From the NCBI GenBank assembly GCA_958295845.1, contig OY282376.1, positions 1,129,022 through 1,193,021 on the forward strand: a DNA stretch of 64,000 bases, in the 5' to 3' direction. Under the pieces are notes generated by a model. The model was given only the letters and a program-made list of their open reading frames with translations. It was not told where the DNA came from and did no database searches. Positions 44,106 through 55,246 of the stretch are shown in pieces. Source of the stretch: Caldilineaceae bacterium (GTDB lineage Bacteria > Chloroflexota > Anaerolineae > Caldilineales > Caldilineaceae). A program made the position numbers and the translations under genes. Position 1 is the first letter of the stretch; each line of letters begins with the position of its first letter.

Positions 44106-45170
44106 CTATGGTTGCTCGGCCAGCCAGCCAGCCGCCTCCTTGGCGAAGTAGGTCAGTATCATGTCCGCCCCGGCCCGTTTGATGCTGGTCAGGCTCTCCA
44201 GCGCGCACCTCTCCAGGTCGAGCCAGCCATTGGCCGCGGCCGCGTGGAGCATCGCATACTCCCCGCTCACCTGGTACGCGGCTGTTGGCAGGTTGAACTC
44301 TTCCCGCACTGCCGCCAGAACGTCCAGATAGGGCAGAGCAGGTTTGACCATGATCATGTCGGCGCCCTCGGCCACGTCGAGCGCAACCTCCTTAAGCGCC
44401 TCGCGGCGGTTGGCCGGGTCCATCTGATACTGGCTGCGATCGCCAAAGGAGGGAGGGCTCTCCGCCGCCTCGCGAAAGGGTCCGTAAAAATTGCTGGCGT
44501 ATTTGGCCGCGTAGCTCAGAATCGGCACATGCGCCAACCCGGCCTCGTCAAGCGCACCGCGAACCGACGCCACCATGCCGTCCAGCATCGCAGACGGCGC
44601 AATGATGTCCGCTCCGGCCTCCGCATGCACAACCGAAGCCCGTCCCAACAGCTCCAGCGATGGGTCGTTGAGCAGATAGCCCTCCGGCAGCGCGGCGTTG
44701 TAGCTGTCCACCGATGGTGAGTTGACAATCCCGCAGTGGCCATGGTCCGTATATTCGCAGAAACACATGTCGGAGATGACGATCAATTCGGGCGCGGACT
44801 CTTTCAGAGCTCGGATCGCCTCGGGCACCACGCCGTGGGGACTGAAATTGTCGCTACCGCACCAGTCCTTTTCCGCCGGAATGCCGAACAGGAGCACCGC
44901 CGGAATGCCCAGCTCCAGAACCGAATCGGCCTCTCTGTCCAATTCGTCTACCGAGAGCTGGTACTGCCCCGGCATCGAGCTGATCGGGCGGCGCTCGCCC
45001 GAGCCGTGGCGCACGAACAGCGGATAGATGAAGTCAGCCGGCGAAAGCGTTGTCTCACGCACCATCCGCCGCAGCGCCGGGCTGATCCGCGTCCGCCGCG
45101 GGCGCAGTACCGGCTCCGCCGCAGTCGCATGACCGTTGATGTTGGTCTGCACAGGCTGTAAGGTGTTCAT
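44106..45170 (-). CDS. hemB: Delta-aminolevulinic acid dehydratase (porphobilinogen synthase)
   Basis: Condenses two 5-aminolevulinate molecules to porphobilinogen in haem synthesis. 354 residues, slightly longer than usual at the N-terminus. The two Schiff-base lysines are in [13 protein letters not shown] and MVKPALPY, and [13 protein letters not shown] has the three Cys of the zinc-binding type. YQVSGEYAM follows. It is the last gene of hemC-hemD-methyltransferase-hemB. Confidence 0.96.
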   Translation of the reverse strand: MNTLQPVQTNINGHATAAEPVLRPRRTRISPALRRMVRETTLSPADFIYPLFVRHGSGERRPISSMPGQYQLSVDELDREADSVLELGIPAVLLFGIPAEKDWCGSDNFSPHGVVPEAIRALKESAPELIVISDMCFCEYTDHGHCGIVNSPSVDSYNAALPEGYLLNDPSLELLGRASVVHAEAGADIIAPSAMLDGMVASVRGALDEAGLAHVPILSYAAKYASNFYGPFREAAESPPSFGDRSQYQMDPANRREALKEVALDVAEGADMIMVKPALPYLDVLAAVREEFNLPTAAYQVSGEYAMLHAAAANGWLDLERCALESLTSIKRAGADMILTYFAKEAAGWLAEQP

Positions 45171-45259
45171 AGTATTCCCGCCATGTCAGTTTCATTCGAG
45201 CAAGATGGAACTCTTCCGATTACCATCTACCATGTCCCTGGGGCAGTCTCGCTTCAAAC

Positions 45260-46033
45260 TTAACTTGCCAGTTGGCCCCAATACAGATTCGTCTCGTAGG
45301 GGAATGCAAGCAGGCCGTCCACCTGGTGCCTTTCATATAGCGCACGCAGCGCTTGAACGAACCACCCGTGTCGCCGGTCAGAGCGAAGCGGCGCATAGGA
45401 AGATGAGAGTGCCCGCCCTCGCAACTGGTCCCAGGTATAGGACTGGATATTGGGAAAGCGGGCGTGCGCCAGCGATGCCCCGTTGCCGAGAAAACCGTTC
45501 ATCGTTTCAGGCCGTGTGTTCTTCTCAGCTACGTTTTCGTAGTCCTGGCCCAATTCTCCTAGAATCGCCTCGTATTCCCGCGTAACTAGCGATAGCGCAG
45601 CAGGACGCGAATTCCAGACAAGAACAATCCAGCCGGGCGTGCGCAGAATTCGTTTGAACTCCGCCCGCGTACTCGCCGGCTTAAACCAGTGGAATGCCTG
45701 TCCCGCGCTCACCAGATCGAACGACGCTCCGGGCAAACCGGTGCTTTCGGCGGTTCCGTCAACGCCGTGAAAATTTCCCCGTCCGCAAAGATATCTGTCC
45801 CCCGCCTCGCGCATGGCCCCGTTCGGCTCCACGCCAGTCACCTCGCAGCCAAGTTCCACGAACCGCTCGGCCAGGAATCCTGTTCCGGAGCCGATATCTG
45901 CCACCCGCCAGCTGCTATCGAGACCAATTTCCCTTTGCAGAATTGGAATGATTTCGCGGGGGTAACGCGGTCGGTATCTGAGATAGTTCTCGACCCGACC
46001 ACTGAAGCGGGTGGTGGAATCCGGCGTCGTCAT
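45260..46033 (-). CDS. Class I SAM-dependent methyltransferase
   Basis: A 257-residue methyltransferase with the SAM-binding motif I VADIGSGTGFLAE and acidic GVEPN, and the post motif LVSAGQAFHWF. The substrate is unknown. Its ATG overlaps the hemD stop as ATGA, so it is translated with hemD, which suggests but does not prove a link with tetrapyrrole metabolism. It is not one of the known haem-pathway methyltransferases by sequence features. Confidence 0.88.
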   Translation of the reverse strand: MTTPDSTTRFSGRVENYLRYRPRYPREIIPILQREIGLDSSWRVADIGSGTGFLAERFVELGCEVTGVEPNGAMREAGDRYLCGRGNFHGVDGTAESTGLPGASFDLVSAGQAFHWFKPASTRAEFKRILRTPGWIVLVWNSRPAALSLVTREYEAILGELGQDYENVAEKNTRPETMNGFLGNGASLAHARFPNIQSYTWDQLRGRALSSSYAPLRSDRRHGWFVQALRALYERHQVDGLLAFPYETNLYWGQLAS

Positions 46034-46830
46034 CGATGGCGACGGGCAAAATAGGACTTCAGGCTCTGCACCAGTCCTTCAACAGTGCGACTCTCGGCCA
46101 CTACCTGAACCGGCAGCTCATGCCGCCGGGCCGCTTCCGCCGTCATCGGTCCGATGCAGGCTACGGTCACGTCACAGAGCATGCTGGCGTCACCGCTTTC
46201 GGCCTTGAGCCGGCTTACAAAATTGTGGACCGTCGAGGCGCTCGTAAACAGGACGACATCCACATCCCCCTGCCAGAAATGCCGCGGCAGATCGTCGCCG
46301 CCATGACCGACAACCGTCTGGTAGGCTGCTACCGCCCTGACCTCAGCGCCGGCCCGTTTCAGAGCCCTGACCAACACCGGGCGCGCAATCGCCGACTGCG
46401 GCAGAAATACCCGGCTTCCCCTGCTCACCTGCAAGCTGGCCGCCAGTGATTCAGCCACATACTCCTCCGGCAACAAGTCTATGACCAGGTTCAACTCCTG
46501 GGCAATGGCGGCCGCGGTCGCTGAACCAACAGCCGCTACCTTCGTCTTGGAACGGGCTACACTTTCGAGCTCCATGCCCAGGTCCCGCAGCCGGTCGGCC
46601 AATATATACACAGTGTTGGTGCTGGTCACGATTAGCCAGTCGAACTGCCCCCGGGCCAGCTCGGTCAGCGCTTGGTCAAACTCGGCGGAATCGGGGCAAG
46701 GCTCGATTTCGACCGTCGGATAATGCAGCACTTCGGCGCCCTCTTGCTCCAACAATCGTGTCAGCGTTGGCGCTTGGCGCAAGGCGCGTGTGTTGGCGAT
46801 TCGAAGCCCTGTGAGCGTCTGCGTAGTCAT
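46030..46830 (-). CDS. hemD: Uroporphyrinogen-III synthase
   Basis: Cyclises hydroxymethylbilane to uroporphyrinogen III. 266 residues with the two-lobed HemD pattern: DWLIVTSTNTVYIL in the first half, DVVLFTSASTVHNFV and VACIGPMTAEAAR in the second. It is 45 bases downstream of hemC and overlaps the methyltransferase gene by four bases. Confidence 0.92.
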   Translation of the reverse strand: MTTQTLTGLRIANTRALRQAPTLTRLLEQEGAEVLHYPTVEIEPCPDSAEFDQALTELARGQFDWLIVTSTNTVYILADRLRDLGMELESVARSKTKVAAVGSATAAAIAQELNLVIDLLPEEYVAESLAASLQVSRGSRVFLPQSAIARPVLVRALKRAGAEVRAVAAYQTVVGHGGDDLPRHFWQGDVDVVLFTSASTVHNFVSRLKAESGDASMLCDVTVACIGPMTAEAARRHELPVQVVAESRTVEGLVQSLKSYFARRHR

Positions 46831-46875
46831 CTTTGCTGGTTCTTCCTTATCTGGTTGGAAACGGAAAACTGTCTG

Positions 46876-47907
46876 CTATGGCTGCCCGTTCTCGTCCGGC
46901 GTCGCTTCGATCTCAGCGATTTGCTCGATGATCTCCTGCGCTCCTCGTCCTAACAACTGTCGTCCAAGCGCCCGGCCCAACAGATCTGCCTCTTCGCGTA
47001 GGCCGGCTATCCTCGCATCGACCTGGCGGCTGCCGTCCGGCGCGCTGACCCGGCCCCAAAGTCGCAGGCTTCCATCCGGATTCTCGTCTGCCGGGCTACG
47101 CGCATCTACACTTTCCTCGCGACATTCTCCCAGCGCGCCAACGGAAGCACGACAGCCGCCCCCGAGTTCGGCCAGGAAGGCCCGCTCGGACGTCACCGCT
47201 GCGCGCGTCTCGTCATCATCAATACCTCCGAAAAACGAAAGCCATTCAGCTTCCTGCCGGCACTGCACCGCCAGCGCGCCCTGGCCCGGAGCTGGCAGCA
47301 TCGTCCCATAGGGCAGCGTGACGGCAATATGACTCTCCAGCCCCAGCCGCCTTAGCCCCGCAACCGCCAGAACCGCGGCGTCATACTCGCCCGCAGGGTC
47401 AAGTGTCTTGCGTACACGCGTATCCACATTGCCGCGGATATCCACAATCCGCAGATCCGGGCGCAGTGCCAGCAACTGGGCTGCTCGGCGCCGACTGCCG
47501 GTACCGACCACTGCCCCTTCTCGAAGTACTTGGAGGCCGTCCCGCACAGTCTCCCCTGCCTCTCCCGTGCCTCGCACAACCAGCGCGTCCGCAACATCGC
47601 CTCTGGCCGGAATCGCACCTAAAGCCAACCCTTCCGGATCGTCAACAGGCAGGTCCTTCAGACTGTGGACGGCGCCGTCAATTCTGCCTATCCGCAGCCT
47701 CTCCTCCAATTCCAGCGTGAACAGCCCTTTGCCGCCAATGCTCGGCAGGGGTCTGTCCTTAAACTCGTCTCCCCGGGTCCGGATGATGACCGTTTCTACA
47801 GACACGTCAGGATACAGCGCGCGCAGCTGAGTAGCCACATGCTCTGTCTGCCAAAGGGCCAGTGCCGATCCTCGGCTGCCTAGACGTATATGACGAGGGG
47901 TGGACAT
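46876..47907 (-). CDS. hemC: Hydroxymethylbilane synthase (porphobilinogen deaminase)
   Basis: Polymerises four porphobilinogens. 343 residues: LGSRGSALALWQTEHVA at the N-terminus, HSLKDLP and GTGSRRRAAQLLALRPDL in the middle, and LGGGCRASVGALGE carrying the Cys that holds the dipyrromethane cofactor (the more usual context is GGCxxPxG; here Ala-Ser follow). It heads the hem operon and has its own promoter candidate upstream. Confidence 0.95.
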   Translation of the reverse strand: MSTPRHIRLGSRGSALALWQTEHVATQLRALYPDVSVETVIIRTRGDEFKDRPLPSIGGKGLFTLELEERLRIGRIDGAVHSLKDLPVDDPEGLALGAIPARGDVADALVVRGTGEAGETVRDGLQVLREGAVVGTGSRRRAAQLLALRPDLRIVDIRGNVDTRVRKTLDPAGEYDAAVLAVAGLRRLGLESHIAVTLPYGTMLPAPGQGALAVQCRQEAEWLSFFGGIDDDETRAAVTSERAFLAELGGGCRASVGALGECREESVDARSPADENPDGSLRLWGRVSAPDGSRQVDARIAGLREEADLLGRALGRQLLGRGAQEIIEQIAEIEATPDENGQP

Positions 47908-48038
47908 TCCAGATTGGAAACGGGCGGCTTGCCGCCAACGCCTTCTTCGGTCGCGGTACGGACAGTCGGCTCAGCATAATAGCGAAGGGACCTGCTGGCT
48001 GAGCACTTCCCAAGACTCCCTGATTCAGAGACGCGGTA

Positions 48039-48067
48039 AGCATAGCAGTAGCCTTTTCACTGGTCAA
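48039..48067 (-). promoter_or_regulatory. Candidate hemC promoter
   Basis: On the minus strand TTGACC (48067-48062), 17 bases, TATGCT (48044-48039), about 130 bases before the hemC start. It lies in the 428 base divergent region between hemC and pyrC, which otherwise shows no gene. Confidence 0.55.
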
Positions 48068-48273
48068 ATGTGCCCGTTCAACGTCCGAAGCCTGAGTTGG
48101 TCATCTCGACTCTCTTGGAGAGGGGCCTCGGAGGTCCCCAACTACCTGTCGATTCTCACGCCTACCCGCAGCCGCCGGCGCCTCTGAAGGCACAGATTGG
48201 TATTCCTGAAAACCCATGCCAAATCAGCAAAGTCCTCTTCCAAGTTTGACCCCGATCACAGCCCGCCCATCTG

Positions 48274-48302
48274 TTGCCGCATCCGCAACATTCAAGTAAA
48301 AT
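48274..48302 (+). promoter_or_regulatory. Candidate pyrC promoter
   Basis: TTGCCG (48274-48279), 17 bases, TAAAAT (48297-48302), followed 33 bases later by the pyrC ATG, whose ribosome binding site GTAGGAG is clear. Confidence 0.5.
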
Positions 48303-48335
48303 GGGGCAGTTTTATCTGCAAACTGTAGGAGACCG

Positions 48336-49580
48336 ATGACGACATTACGCCTGCCCGGCCTCGTCGATGCGCACGTACATTTCCGCGAACCGGGCTACAC
48401 ACAGAAAGAAGATCTTTACACCGGCACATGCGCTGCACTGGCCGGCGGCGTGACGACTGTGTTGGACATGCCCAACACCGTACCGCCAACCTCCACTCCG
48501 GCTGATTTCCAGGAAAAGGTCGGTCTGGCGGAAGGCAAGGCAGTCTGTGATGTTGGACTGTTCGTCGGCGCAACCGTAGCCGATGTCGATGCCTACCTCC
48601 CCGTTGCCTCCCGGGCGTGCGGTCTCAAGATTTACGTCAACGAAACCTTCGGCAGCCTGCGCATCGAAGAGCTGGGCCTTCTCCATCGCCTATTCAGGAC
48701 GTGGGCAAAGCGCGCCGACGAACTGAAAGGATGGCGGCAGGACGCGCCGCACGCCGGAAACGGGCACAACCAAGCGGCGCAAGCGTCCGCGGCCACGCTT
48801 GGCCCCGTCGCTGTCCATGCAGAGGAGATGATGGTATCCGTCTGTCTTACTCTCAGCCATCTCTACAATCTGCCGCTGCATATCGTGCACGTCAGCCGCC
48901 GCAGTGAGATCGAACTCATCCGCGCGGCCAAAGAGAAGGGCATCCAGGTCACCTGCGAGGCCACCCCCCACCATCTGTTTCTGACCGAAGAAGACTACAC
49001 GCGCGGGGGCAACCGTTTCGACATGCGGCCCAAACTGGCCTCACCTGACGACGTGGCGGCACTGTGGGAAAATCTTGATGTCATTGACATCTTCGCCACC
49101 GACCATGCGCCTCACACTTTCTCCGAAAAAGGCATGCCGAGGCGAGGGGAAAAAGATGAGGAGGGCGTCGCGATGGACGCCGCAGTGACCTCGGAACTGC
49201 CCCAGAACGGTGGTACACACTCACCGAACTCAACGCTTCCCGGCGTGCCGGGCGTGGAAACCATGCTCCCTCTCCTGCTCACAGCTGTCGATGAAGGCCT
49301 ACTGGAACTGGACGACCTGCTCCTGCGTTGCGTCAAGAATCCACGCCGTATCTACGGTCTCGCAGAGCAGCCGCAGACCTGGGTCGAGGTGGACGTGGAC
49401 AAGGTCTACGAACTAAATGACAGGGGCATGCGTACCCGTTGCGGCTGGACACCTTTCGCCGGCCGGTCGGTGAAGGGACGCGTCGGCAAAGTCGTGCTGA
49501 GGGGTGAGACCGTTTTTGATGGCGAACAGGTTGTGGCAAAGCCCGGCAGCGGGCACGTGCTTTTCCAGGAGCTCTGTTAG
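48336..49580 (+). CDS. pyrC: Dihydroorotase, CAD-like
   Basis: Third step of pyrimidine synthesis, 414 residues. Metal ligands appear in [22 protein letters not shown] (the Lys that becomes carboxylated), VHAEE, VHVSRR and ATDHAPHT. The Lys context LKIYVNETF, the [20 protein letters not shown] stretch and the [11 protein letters not shown] tail closely follow the dihydroorotase domain of eukaryotic CAD rather than the common E. coli or Bacillus enzymes. It is followed by pyrB, the same order as the DHO and ATC domains in CAD. Confidence 0.94.
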   Translation: MTTLRLPGLVDAHVHFREPGYTQKEDLYTGTCAALAGGVTTVLDMPNTVPPTSTPADFQEKVGLAEGKAVCDVGLFVGATVADVDAYLPVASRACGLKIYVNETFGSLRIEELGLLHRLFRTWAKRADELKGWRQDAPHAGNGHNQAAQASAATLGPVAVHAEEMMVSVCLTLSHLYNLPLHIVHVSRRSEIELIRAAKEKGIQVTCEATPHHLFLTEEDYTRGGNRFDMRPKLASPDDVAALWENLDVIDIFATDHAPHTFSEKGMPRRGEKDEEGVAMDAAVTSELPQNGGTHSPNSTLPGVPGVETMLPLLLTAVDEGLLELDDLLLRCVKNPRRIYGLAEQPQTWVEVDVDKVYELNDRGMRTRCGWTPFAGRSVKGRVGKVVLRGETVFDGEQVVAKPGSGHVLFQELC

Positions 49581-49665
49581 AATCTAAGAATTTGCCCGAC
49601 TGGAATTCCTCCGGTCCAGGCGTCGCAATCGAAGTTAACGCCAGCCCCCACCTGTATCTGTCCTG

Positions 49666-49684
49666 ACGCGTAAAGCGCGTTTTT
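49666..49684 (+). terminator. Weak hairpin with T run between pyrC and pyrB
   Basis: ACGCG, five-base loop, CGCGT followed by four to five Ts, 39 bases before pyrB. It could be a weak terminator or part of an attenuator; the stem is only five base pairs. Confidence 0.3.
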
Positions 49685-49722
49685 GGTGTGAGTCGACGAC
49701 AAGTGGCACAGGAAAGGAGCAC

Positions 49723-50664
<942 letters not shown>

Positions 50665-50788
50665 CCGTGATTGGCCCTCGTGAATTCTCCCACTATGCCG
50701 CCGCGCACCCGTCACCCGACTTGGCAGGACGAACTCCCCCGCCGTTGACCTCCGGATTAGATTATTCTCCAAGAAATCCACTATGATT

Positions 50789-50817
50789 TTGACGTCATGA
50801 CTGCTCTCCTCTATAAT
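50789..50817 (+). promoter_or_regulatory. fabF promoter
   Basis: TTGACG (50789-50794), 17 bases, TATAAT (50812-50817). It lies 205 bases before the fabF ATG, so the transcript would have a long leader. The 120 bases between pyrB and this promoter show no clear terminator. Confidence 0.75.
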
Positions 50818-51022
50818 CTCCTCTAACCCGTATAGTGGAGGACGAAAAGAGCACTATCCTTTGCCTGTCATTATCGGCACCCATTCCACTTCGAATGTTC
50901 TGGCATCTGGTGTCAGCAAAGGATTCACAAGTTGCAAAGCGCGGAGAAACGATTCCGCCCGGCAGGGTCGGATGTGCCCAATCTCCCACGGGGCGCTATA
51001 TGGATGAAGAAGGAAGGCACGT
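50818..51022 (+). other. Long fabF leader with possible upstream frame
   Basis: About 200 bases between the fabF promoter and the gene. A GTG-initiated frame from 50835 runs 63 codons and ends in a TGA that overlaps the fabF ATG as ATGA. It has no clear ribosome binding site and no recognisable protein features, so it may be noncoding; a leader peptide that couples to fabF is the alternative. Confidence 0.3.
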
Positions 51023-52252
51023 ATGAAACGGATTGTGATCACAGGCATGGGCGCGATCACACCCATTGGCAACGACCCAGGCACATTCTGGAAAAACCTG
51101 CTTATCGGTAAATCCGGCGCTGGCGCGTTGACACTTTTTGAACCCGGGGACATGCCTTACAACATCGCTTGTGAGGTCAAGGAGTTCGACCCCCGACAAT
51201 ACATGAATCGAAAGTTCATTCGGCGCACTGCACGCGCCACACAGTTTGCCGTTGCCGCCACAAAGCAGGCGTTGACCGATTCCTGTCTCGAGATCACTGA
51301 CGCTAATCGTGATGAGGTCGGCGTGATGATGGCCACAGGCGGAGGCGGCATTATTGAAATCGAGCACGCCACCGAAAAGCTGGTCGAAAAATCCTGGAAG
51401 ACTGTGGGCCCATTCGTTGTGCCCAGTGCCATGGCCAATGCGGCCAGTTGCGTAGTCTCGATGGCGGTCGGCGCGCGCGGTCCGGTCATGACCAGCGCAG
51501 CTGCCTGCGCCAGCGGTCATTACTCGATACTAGAGGCGTTTCACTTTCTGCAGAGAGGCGAAGCCGATGTAATGATTGCCGGTGGCACCGAATCGGCAAT
51601 CTCAATGCTGACCTTTGCCGCATTCGGCAATATGGGGCCGCTCTCCAAAGATACCGACAGGCCGCAACAAGCCTGCCGCCCATTCTCTGTCGATCGCAAC
51701 GGATTTGTCAGTGGCGAAGGGGCGGTCTCAGTGATCATGGAGACCGAGGAACATGCCTTGGCGCGCGGGGCGGAAATCTATGCCGAAGTCCTCGGCGGCG
51801 CGCTCACCGGAGATGCCTACCACCTCACCGCGCCCGACCCCAGCGCCGACGGGGCCAGCCGCGCCATTCAGAGAGCCCTGCGCTTTTCCGGTCTCGCCCC
51901 TGAAGATGTAGATCTGATCCTCGCCCACGGGACCGGCACCGAGCTGAACGACGAGGTCGAAGCGCTCGCGATTCGCCAGGTCTTCGGCCAGCCGACGCCA
52001 AAGACAACCAGCATCAAGAGCATGGTCGGCCACGCCTTAGGCGCCGCTGGCGCCGAGTCGGCACTGGCCGCGGTCATGGCTATACGCGAAAACATCATCC
52101 CCCCGACGATCAACTATACTGAAGACCCGGGATTGGGCGTTGACGTCGTCGGCAATAGATCAATCGACTTCCCCGTACGCCGCGCCATCGTCAATGCCTT
52201 CGGCTTTGGTGGTCAGAATGTCGTTGCCGCCTTTGGCGAGTACGACGGCTGA
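51023..52252 (+). CDS. fabF: Beta-ketoacyl-ACP synthase II
   Basis: Elongating condensing enzyme of fatty acid synthesis, 409 residues. The Cys-His-His triad is Cys162 in AAACASG, His302 in AHGTGTELND and His337 in MVGHALGAAGA. The C-terminal NAFGFGGQN is typical. AAGGAAGG precedes the ATG. No acpP, fabD or fabG lies beside it, so it is isolated from a fab operon. Confidence 0.95.
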   Translation: MKRIVITGMGAITPIGNDPGTFWKNLLIGKSGAGALTLFEPGDMPYNIACEVKEFDPRQYMNRKFIRRTARATQFAVAATKQALTDSCLEITDANRDEVGVMMATGGGGIIEIEHATEKLVEKSWKTVGPFVVPSAMANAASCVVSMAVGARGPVMTSAAACASGHYSILEAFHFLQRGEADVMIAGGTESAISMLTFAAFGNMGPLSKDTDRPQQACRPFSVDRNGFVSGEGAVSVIMETEEHALARGAEIYAEVLGGALTGDAYHLTAPDPSADGASRAIQRALRFSGLAPEDVDLILAHGTGTELNDEVEALAIRQVFGQPTPKTTSIKSMVGHALGAAGAESALAAVMAIRENIIPPTINYTEDPGLGVDVVGNRSIDFPVRRAIVNAFGFGGQNVVAAFGEYDG

Positions 52253-52346
52253 AATCTGGTTGCTCTACTGCCGTTCAGTAAGAGCCCGGATGAGCCCGGA
52301 TGAGGCCGCCAGAACCTATGAACCGGCCGCCCCATCCGGTGGTTCT

Positions 52347-52751
52347 CTACAGAATTCCCCAAATACGCGTTAGGCCCCCCAGCACCAACAGCCCCGTGAC
52401 AACGAAGGTCAGGGTTCCATTACGCAGCCGGACCGTCTCGTCCGACCTCTTCGTCCATACCCAGCCGGCGTGCAGTACGATGATAGCCAGTAACATCGTG
52501 AAGGGATGTTCGATTGTGCGGGCTGCGTTGGCTCCAATTATGCCCAAGCTCGCACCTACACCCCACAGGATCAGACCCAGCAGCAACTGGATGTCCACCA
52601 CGATGATGGCGTACGTCCCGATGCGCTGGTCCAGCTGACTCCACTCCTGGCCGCGCAACCAATTGACCAGAAAGGCCGCCAGCGCGACAACCAGCGCCAG
52701 CGACGCCAGGTAATGCCAGCCATCGTGGGCTTGTGTGAAAAAGTTATACAT
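52347..52751 (-). CDS. Small four-helix membrane protein
   Basis: A 134-residue protein with four membrane segments, His residues in AHDGWHYLASLAL near the N-terminus and in EHPFTMLLAIIVLHAGW in the third segment. Paired His in such helices can bind haem, so a small cytochrome b-like protein is possible, but I do not recognise the family. The frame is open up to 52898, yet AGGGGA before the ATG at 52751 and the start of the hydrophobic part support this start. Confidence 0.7.
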   Translation of the reverse strand: MYNFFTQAHDGWHYLASLALVVALAAFLVNWLRGQEWSQLDQRIGTYAIIVVDIQLLLGLILWGVGASLGIIGANAARTIEHPFTMLLAIIVLHAGWVWTKRSDETVRLRNGTLTFVVTGLLVLGGLTRIWGIL

Positions 52752-52999
52752 GTTGCGGAAATTCCCCTTTGAGTATTCGACATCTCTCGAAACGGGGGCA
52801 CACGGCCCCATACGCGATATTATGTCACACACCGCTTCAATACCGTATGCGATCATCCCATGAAATAGTTGTTTCGGCGTGCTTCTGGTAGACTTCACGA
52901 AAAATGAGCGCTAACCGGAAGCACGGCGCACAACCTGTAATCTTGCACTACCGAACTCACTTTCCGGTTCTGTCGATAGGCAGCAGAATTCTAACAATT

Positions 53000-53818
53000 A
53001 TGGCGGAGCGAAAGACCTCCAAGAAACTTCAGGGACAAGTGGCGATCGTCACCGGTGGCGGACGCGGCATCGGCGCCGCAGCCGCCAACCTCCTGGCCTC
53101 TGCCGGGGCATCGGTCGTCCTCACCGCCCGCAGCGAAGACCAGATCGAGGCAGCCGCCAGCCAAATCCGCCGGGCGGGAGCGCATGCCATTTCCGTCCCC
53201 TGCGATGTGACGAATTCCGAACAGATTGAAGAGGTTGTCGAGGCGGCCCTCACCCAGTTCGACCGGGTCGATATTCTGGTCAACAACGCCGGCATAATCT
53301 GGCCGGTTGAGCAGGTCTATGAGGCCGACCCCGAGGAATGGGCCTACAACATCCACTGCAATCTCGTCGGACCATTCCAAATGGCTCGAAATGTGCTGCC
53401 GGTTATGATTGAACAGGGCTATGGCCGTATCCTCAATGTTACCAGCGGAGCCGCCAATAACGCCCTGCCCGGTTGGAGCGCTTACTGCGCGGCCAAGGCC
53501 GGGCTCAACATGCTCACGCGCTGCCTGGCCGAGGAGTTGCAGGCTGACAATGTGGCTGGCGTAACCGTCAACGCCCTCGCGCCCGGCATGGTGGAGACGG
53601 AAATGCAGGCCGACATTCGCAGCGTCGATACGCACGACTCCAGCCTGGACTTCAGTCTTTTCCATGATGCCCACCGGCAGGGCACCCTACTCAGTACCGA
53701 ATCCGCTGCCCGCTTAATCTATTGGCTCGTCGGCCCGTGGAGTCGGGAACGCTCCGGCGAGATTTTTTCCCGTGCCGACGCGCATTGGCTGGAGCAAGTA
53801 GAGCAAGACCTGACGTAA
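53000..53818 (+). CDS. SDR family oxidoreductase
   Basis: Short-chain dehydrogenase of 272 residues. Cofactor motif [12 protein letters not shown], and the catalytic Ser-Tyr-Lys as TSGAANN and YCAAK. It resembles FabG-like or 3-ketoacyl reductases but cannot be assigned to a substrate. The frame is open from 52904, but the family N-terminus begins at the ATG at 53000; neither start has a good ribosome binding site. It is 37 bases before icd. Confidence 0.88.
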   Translation: MAERKTSKKLQGQVAIVTGGGRGIGAAAANLLASAGASVVLTARSEDQIEAAASQIRRAGAHAISVPCDVTNSEQIEEVVEAALTQFDRVDILVNNAGIIWPVEQVYEADPEEWAYNIHCNLVGPFQMARNVLPVMIEQGYGRILNVTSGAANNALPGWSAYCAAKAGLNMLTRCLAEELQADNVAGVTVNALAPGMVETEMQADIRSVDTHDSSLDFSLFHDAHRQGTLLSTESAARLIYWLVGPWSRERSGEIFSRADAHWLEQVEQDLT

Positions 53819-53855
53819 CTTTTTTTTCACCAAACTATTTGGAGGCTTAGCACTG

Positions 53856-55121
53856 ATGGCATATGAGCGAATCGTCGTTCCCAGCGAAGGCGAGAGGATC
53901 GACATCGATCAAAATGGAAATCTGCGGGTACCGGACAATCCCATCGTTTGCTTTATCGAAGGCGATGGTACAGGCCCGGACATATGGGCGGCCAGCCAGC
54001 CCGTGTTGGATGAGGCCGTGGCCAAGGCCTACGGGGGTCAGAAAAAGATAGTTTGGATGGAGGTCTACGCCGGCGACAAAGCCAACGACGTATACAATGA
54101 GATAGTCTGGTTGCCGCAGGAAACTTTGGACGCAATTGATGATTACATGGTCGCCCTCAAAGGTCCTCTGACGACCCCAGTTGGCGGCGGCATCCGCAGC
54201 ATCAACGTCGCCCTCCGCCAGCGGCTGGACCTCTACGCCTGCGTCCGCCCGGTTCGCTATTTCACCGGCGTCCCCAGCCCTGTAAAACAGCCGGAACTGG
54301 TCGACATGGTGATATTTAGAGAAAATACTGAGGACATATACGCCGGTATCGAGTTCGAGGAAGGCACCGACGAGGCCGAGCGCTTCAAGCAGATCTTTAG
54401 CGAAGCATTCGGCGATAGTTACGCCAAGGTGCGCTTCCCCGACACCGCCGGCTTTGGCATCAAGCCGGTTAGCCAGGAGGGGACCGACCGCCTCGTACGC
54501 TCCGCCATCCAATACGCGCTCGACAACGGACGCGAGAGCGTGACGCTCGTGCATAAAGGCAATATCATGAAGTTTACCGAGGGTGCCTTCCGCAACTGGG
54601 GCTACCAGACCGCCGACCAGACTTTCGGCGCACAACTCCTGGATGGCGGCCCCTGGCGTCAGTTGGAAGCCGCAGACGGCGGAGACATCATCATCAAGGA
54701 TGTCATTGCCGATGCCATGCTGCAGCAGATTCTCACGCGTCCGGCCGAGTACGACGTGTTGGCGACCCTGAATCTAAATGGCGACTATATCAGCGACGCC
54801 CTGGCCGCGCAGGTGGGCGGCATTGGAATCGCCCCTGGCGCAAACATCAATTACGAGACCGGCCGCGCAATCTTTGAGGCCACTCACGGTACCGCCCCCA
54901 AATATACAGGCCAGGATAAAGTAAACCCTTCGTCGGTGATCCTGTCCGGCGAGATGATGCTTCGCCATCTCGGTTGGAATGAGGCCGCCGACCTGATTAT
55001 CCAGGCGATGGAAGAAACAATCGGTCAAAAGAGGGTCACTTACGACTTTGAACGATTGATGGAGAGTGCCATCTTACTGAAATGCAGCGAATTCGGCCAG
55101 GCGTTGATCGAAAATATGTAG
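53856..55121 (+). CDS. icd: NADP-dependent isocitrate dehydrogenase
   Basis: Oxidises isocitrate to 2-oxoglutarate in the TCA cycle. 421 residues, the length of the E. coli-type homodimer. Ser115 in RSINVALRQ corresponds to the phosphorylatable Ser113 of E. coli. [16 protein letters not shown] and [11 protein letters not shown] are the substrate region, and [14 protein letters not shown] contains the Lys-Tyr pair that selects NADP. TTGGAGG precedes the ATG. A strong terminator follows. Confidence 0.96.
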   Translation: MAYERIVVPSEGERIDIDQNGNLRVPDNPIVCFIEGDGTGPDIWAASQPVLDEAVAKAYGGQKKIVWMEVYAGDKANDVYNEIVWLPQETLDAIDDYMVALKGPLTTPVGGGIRSINVALRQRLDLYACVRPVRYFTGVPSPVKQPELVDMVIFRENTEDIYAGIEFEEGTDEAERFKQIFSEAFGDSYAKVRFPDTAGFGIKPVSQEGTDRLVRSAIQYALDNGRESVTLVHKGNIMKFTEGAFRNWGYQTADQTFGAQLLDGGPWRQLEAADGGDIIIKDVIADAMLQQILTRPAEYDVLATLNLNGDYISDALAAQVGGIGIAPGANINYETGRAIFEATHGTAPKYTGQDKVNPSSVILSGEMMLRHLGWNEAADLIIQAMEETIGQKRVTYDFERLMESAILLKCSEFGQALIENM

Positions 55122-55157
55122 GATTGCGTTACTGCAACCAGTTGCCCGGATCACAGT

Positions 55158-55184
55158 GGCCCGCGCACTTCGCGCGGGCCTCCT
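55158..55184 (+). terminator. icd terminator
   Basis: GGCCCGCGC (55158-55166), five-base loop, GCGCGGGCC (55172-55180), a perfect 9 bp stem followed by TCCTTGTT. It lies 37 bases after icd. Confidence 0.7.
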
Positions 55185-55246
55185 TGTTGGTAAAGGTACC
55201 TCTCGCAAGCCACGTAGGAGTTTTTGTATCGGACTGAACTCTCTCA

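Noticed and set aside
49581..49722. PyrR-type attenuator between pyrC and pyrB
   Set aside because: Only a five base pair stem with a short T run is visible; no convincing PyrR-binding loop or antiterminator could be drawn.
52283..52304. 10 bp duplication GAGCCCGGAT after fabF
   Set aside because: Only two copies in a short noncoding stretch, with no link to a gene end or structure.
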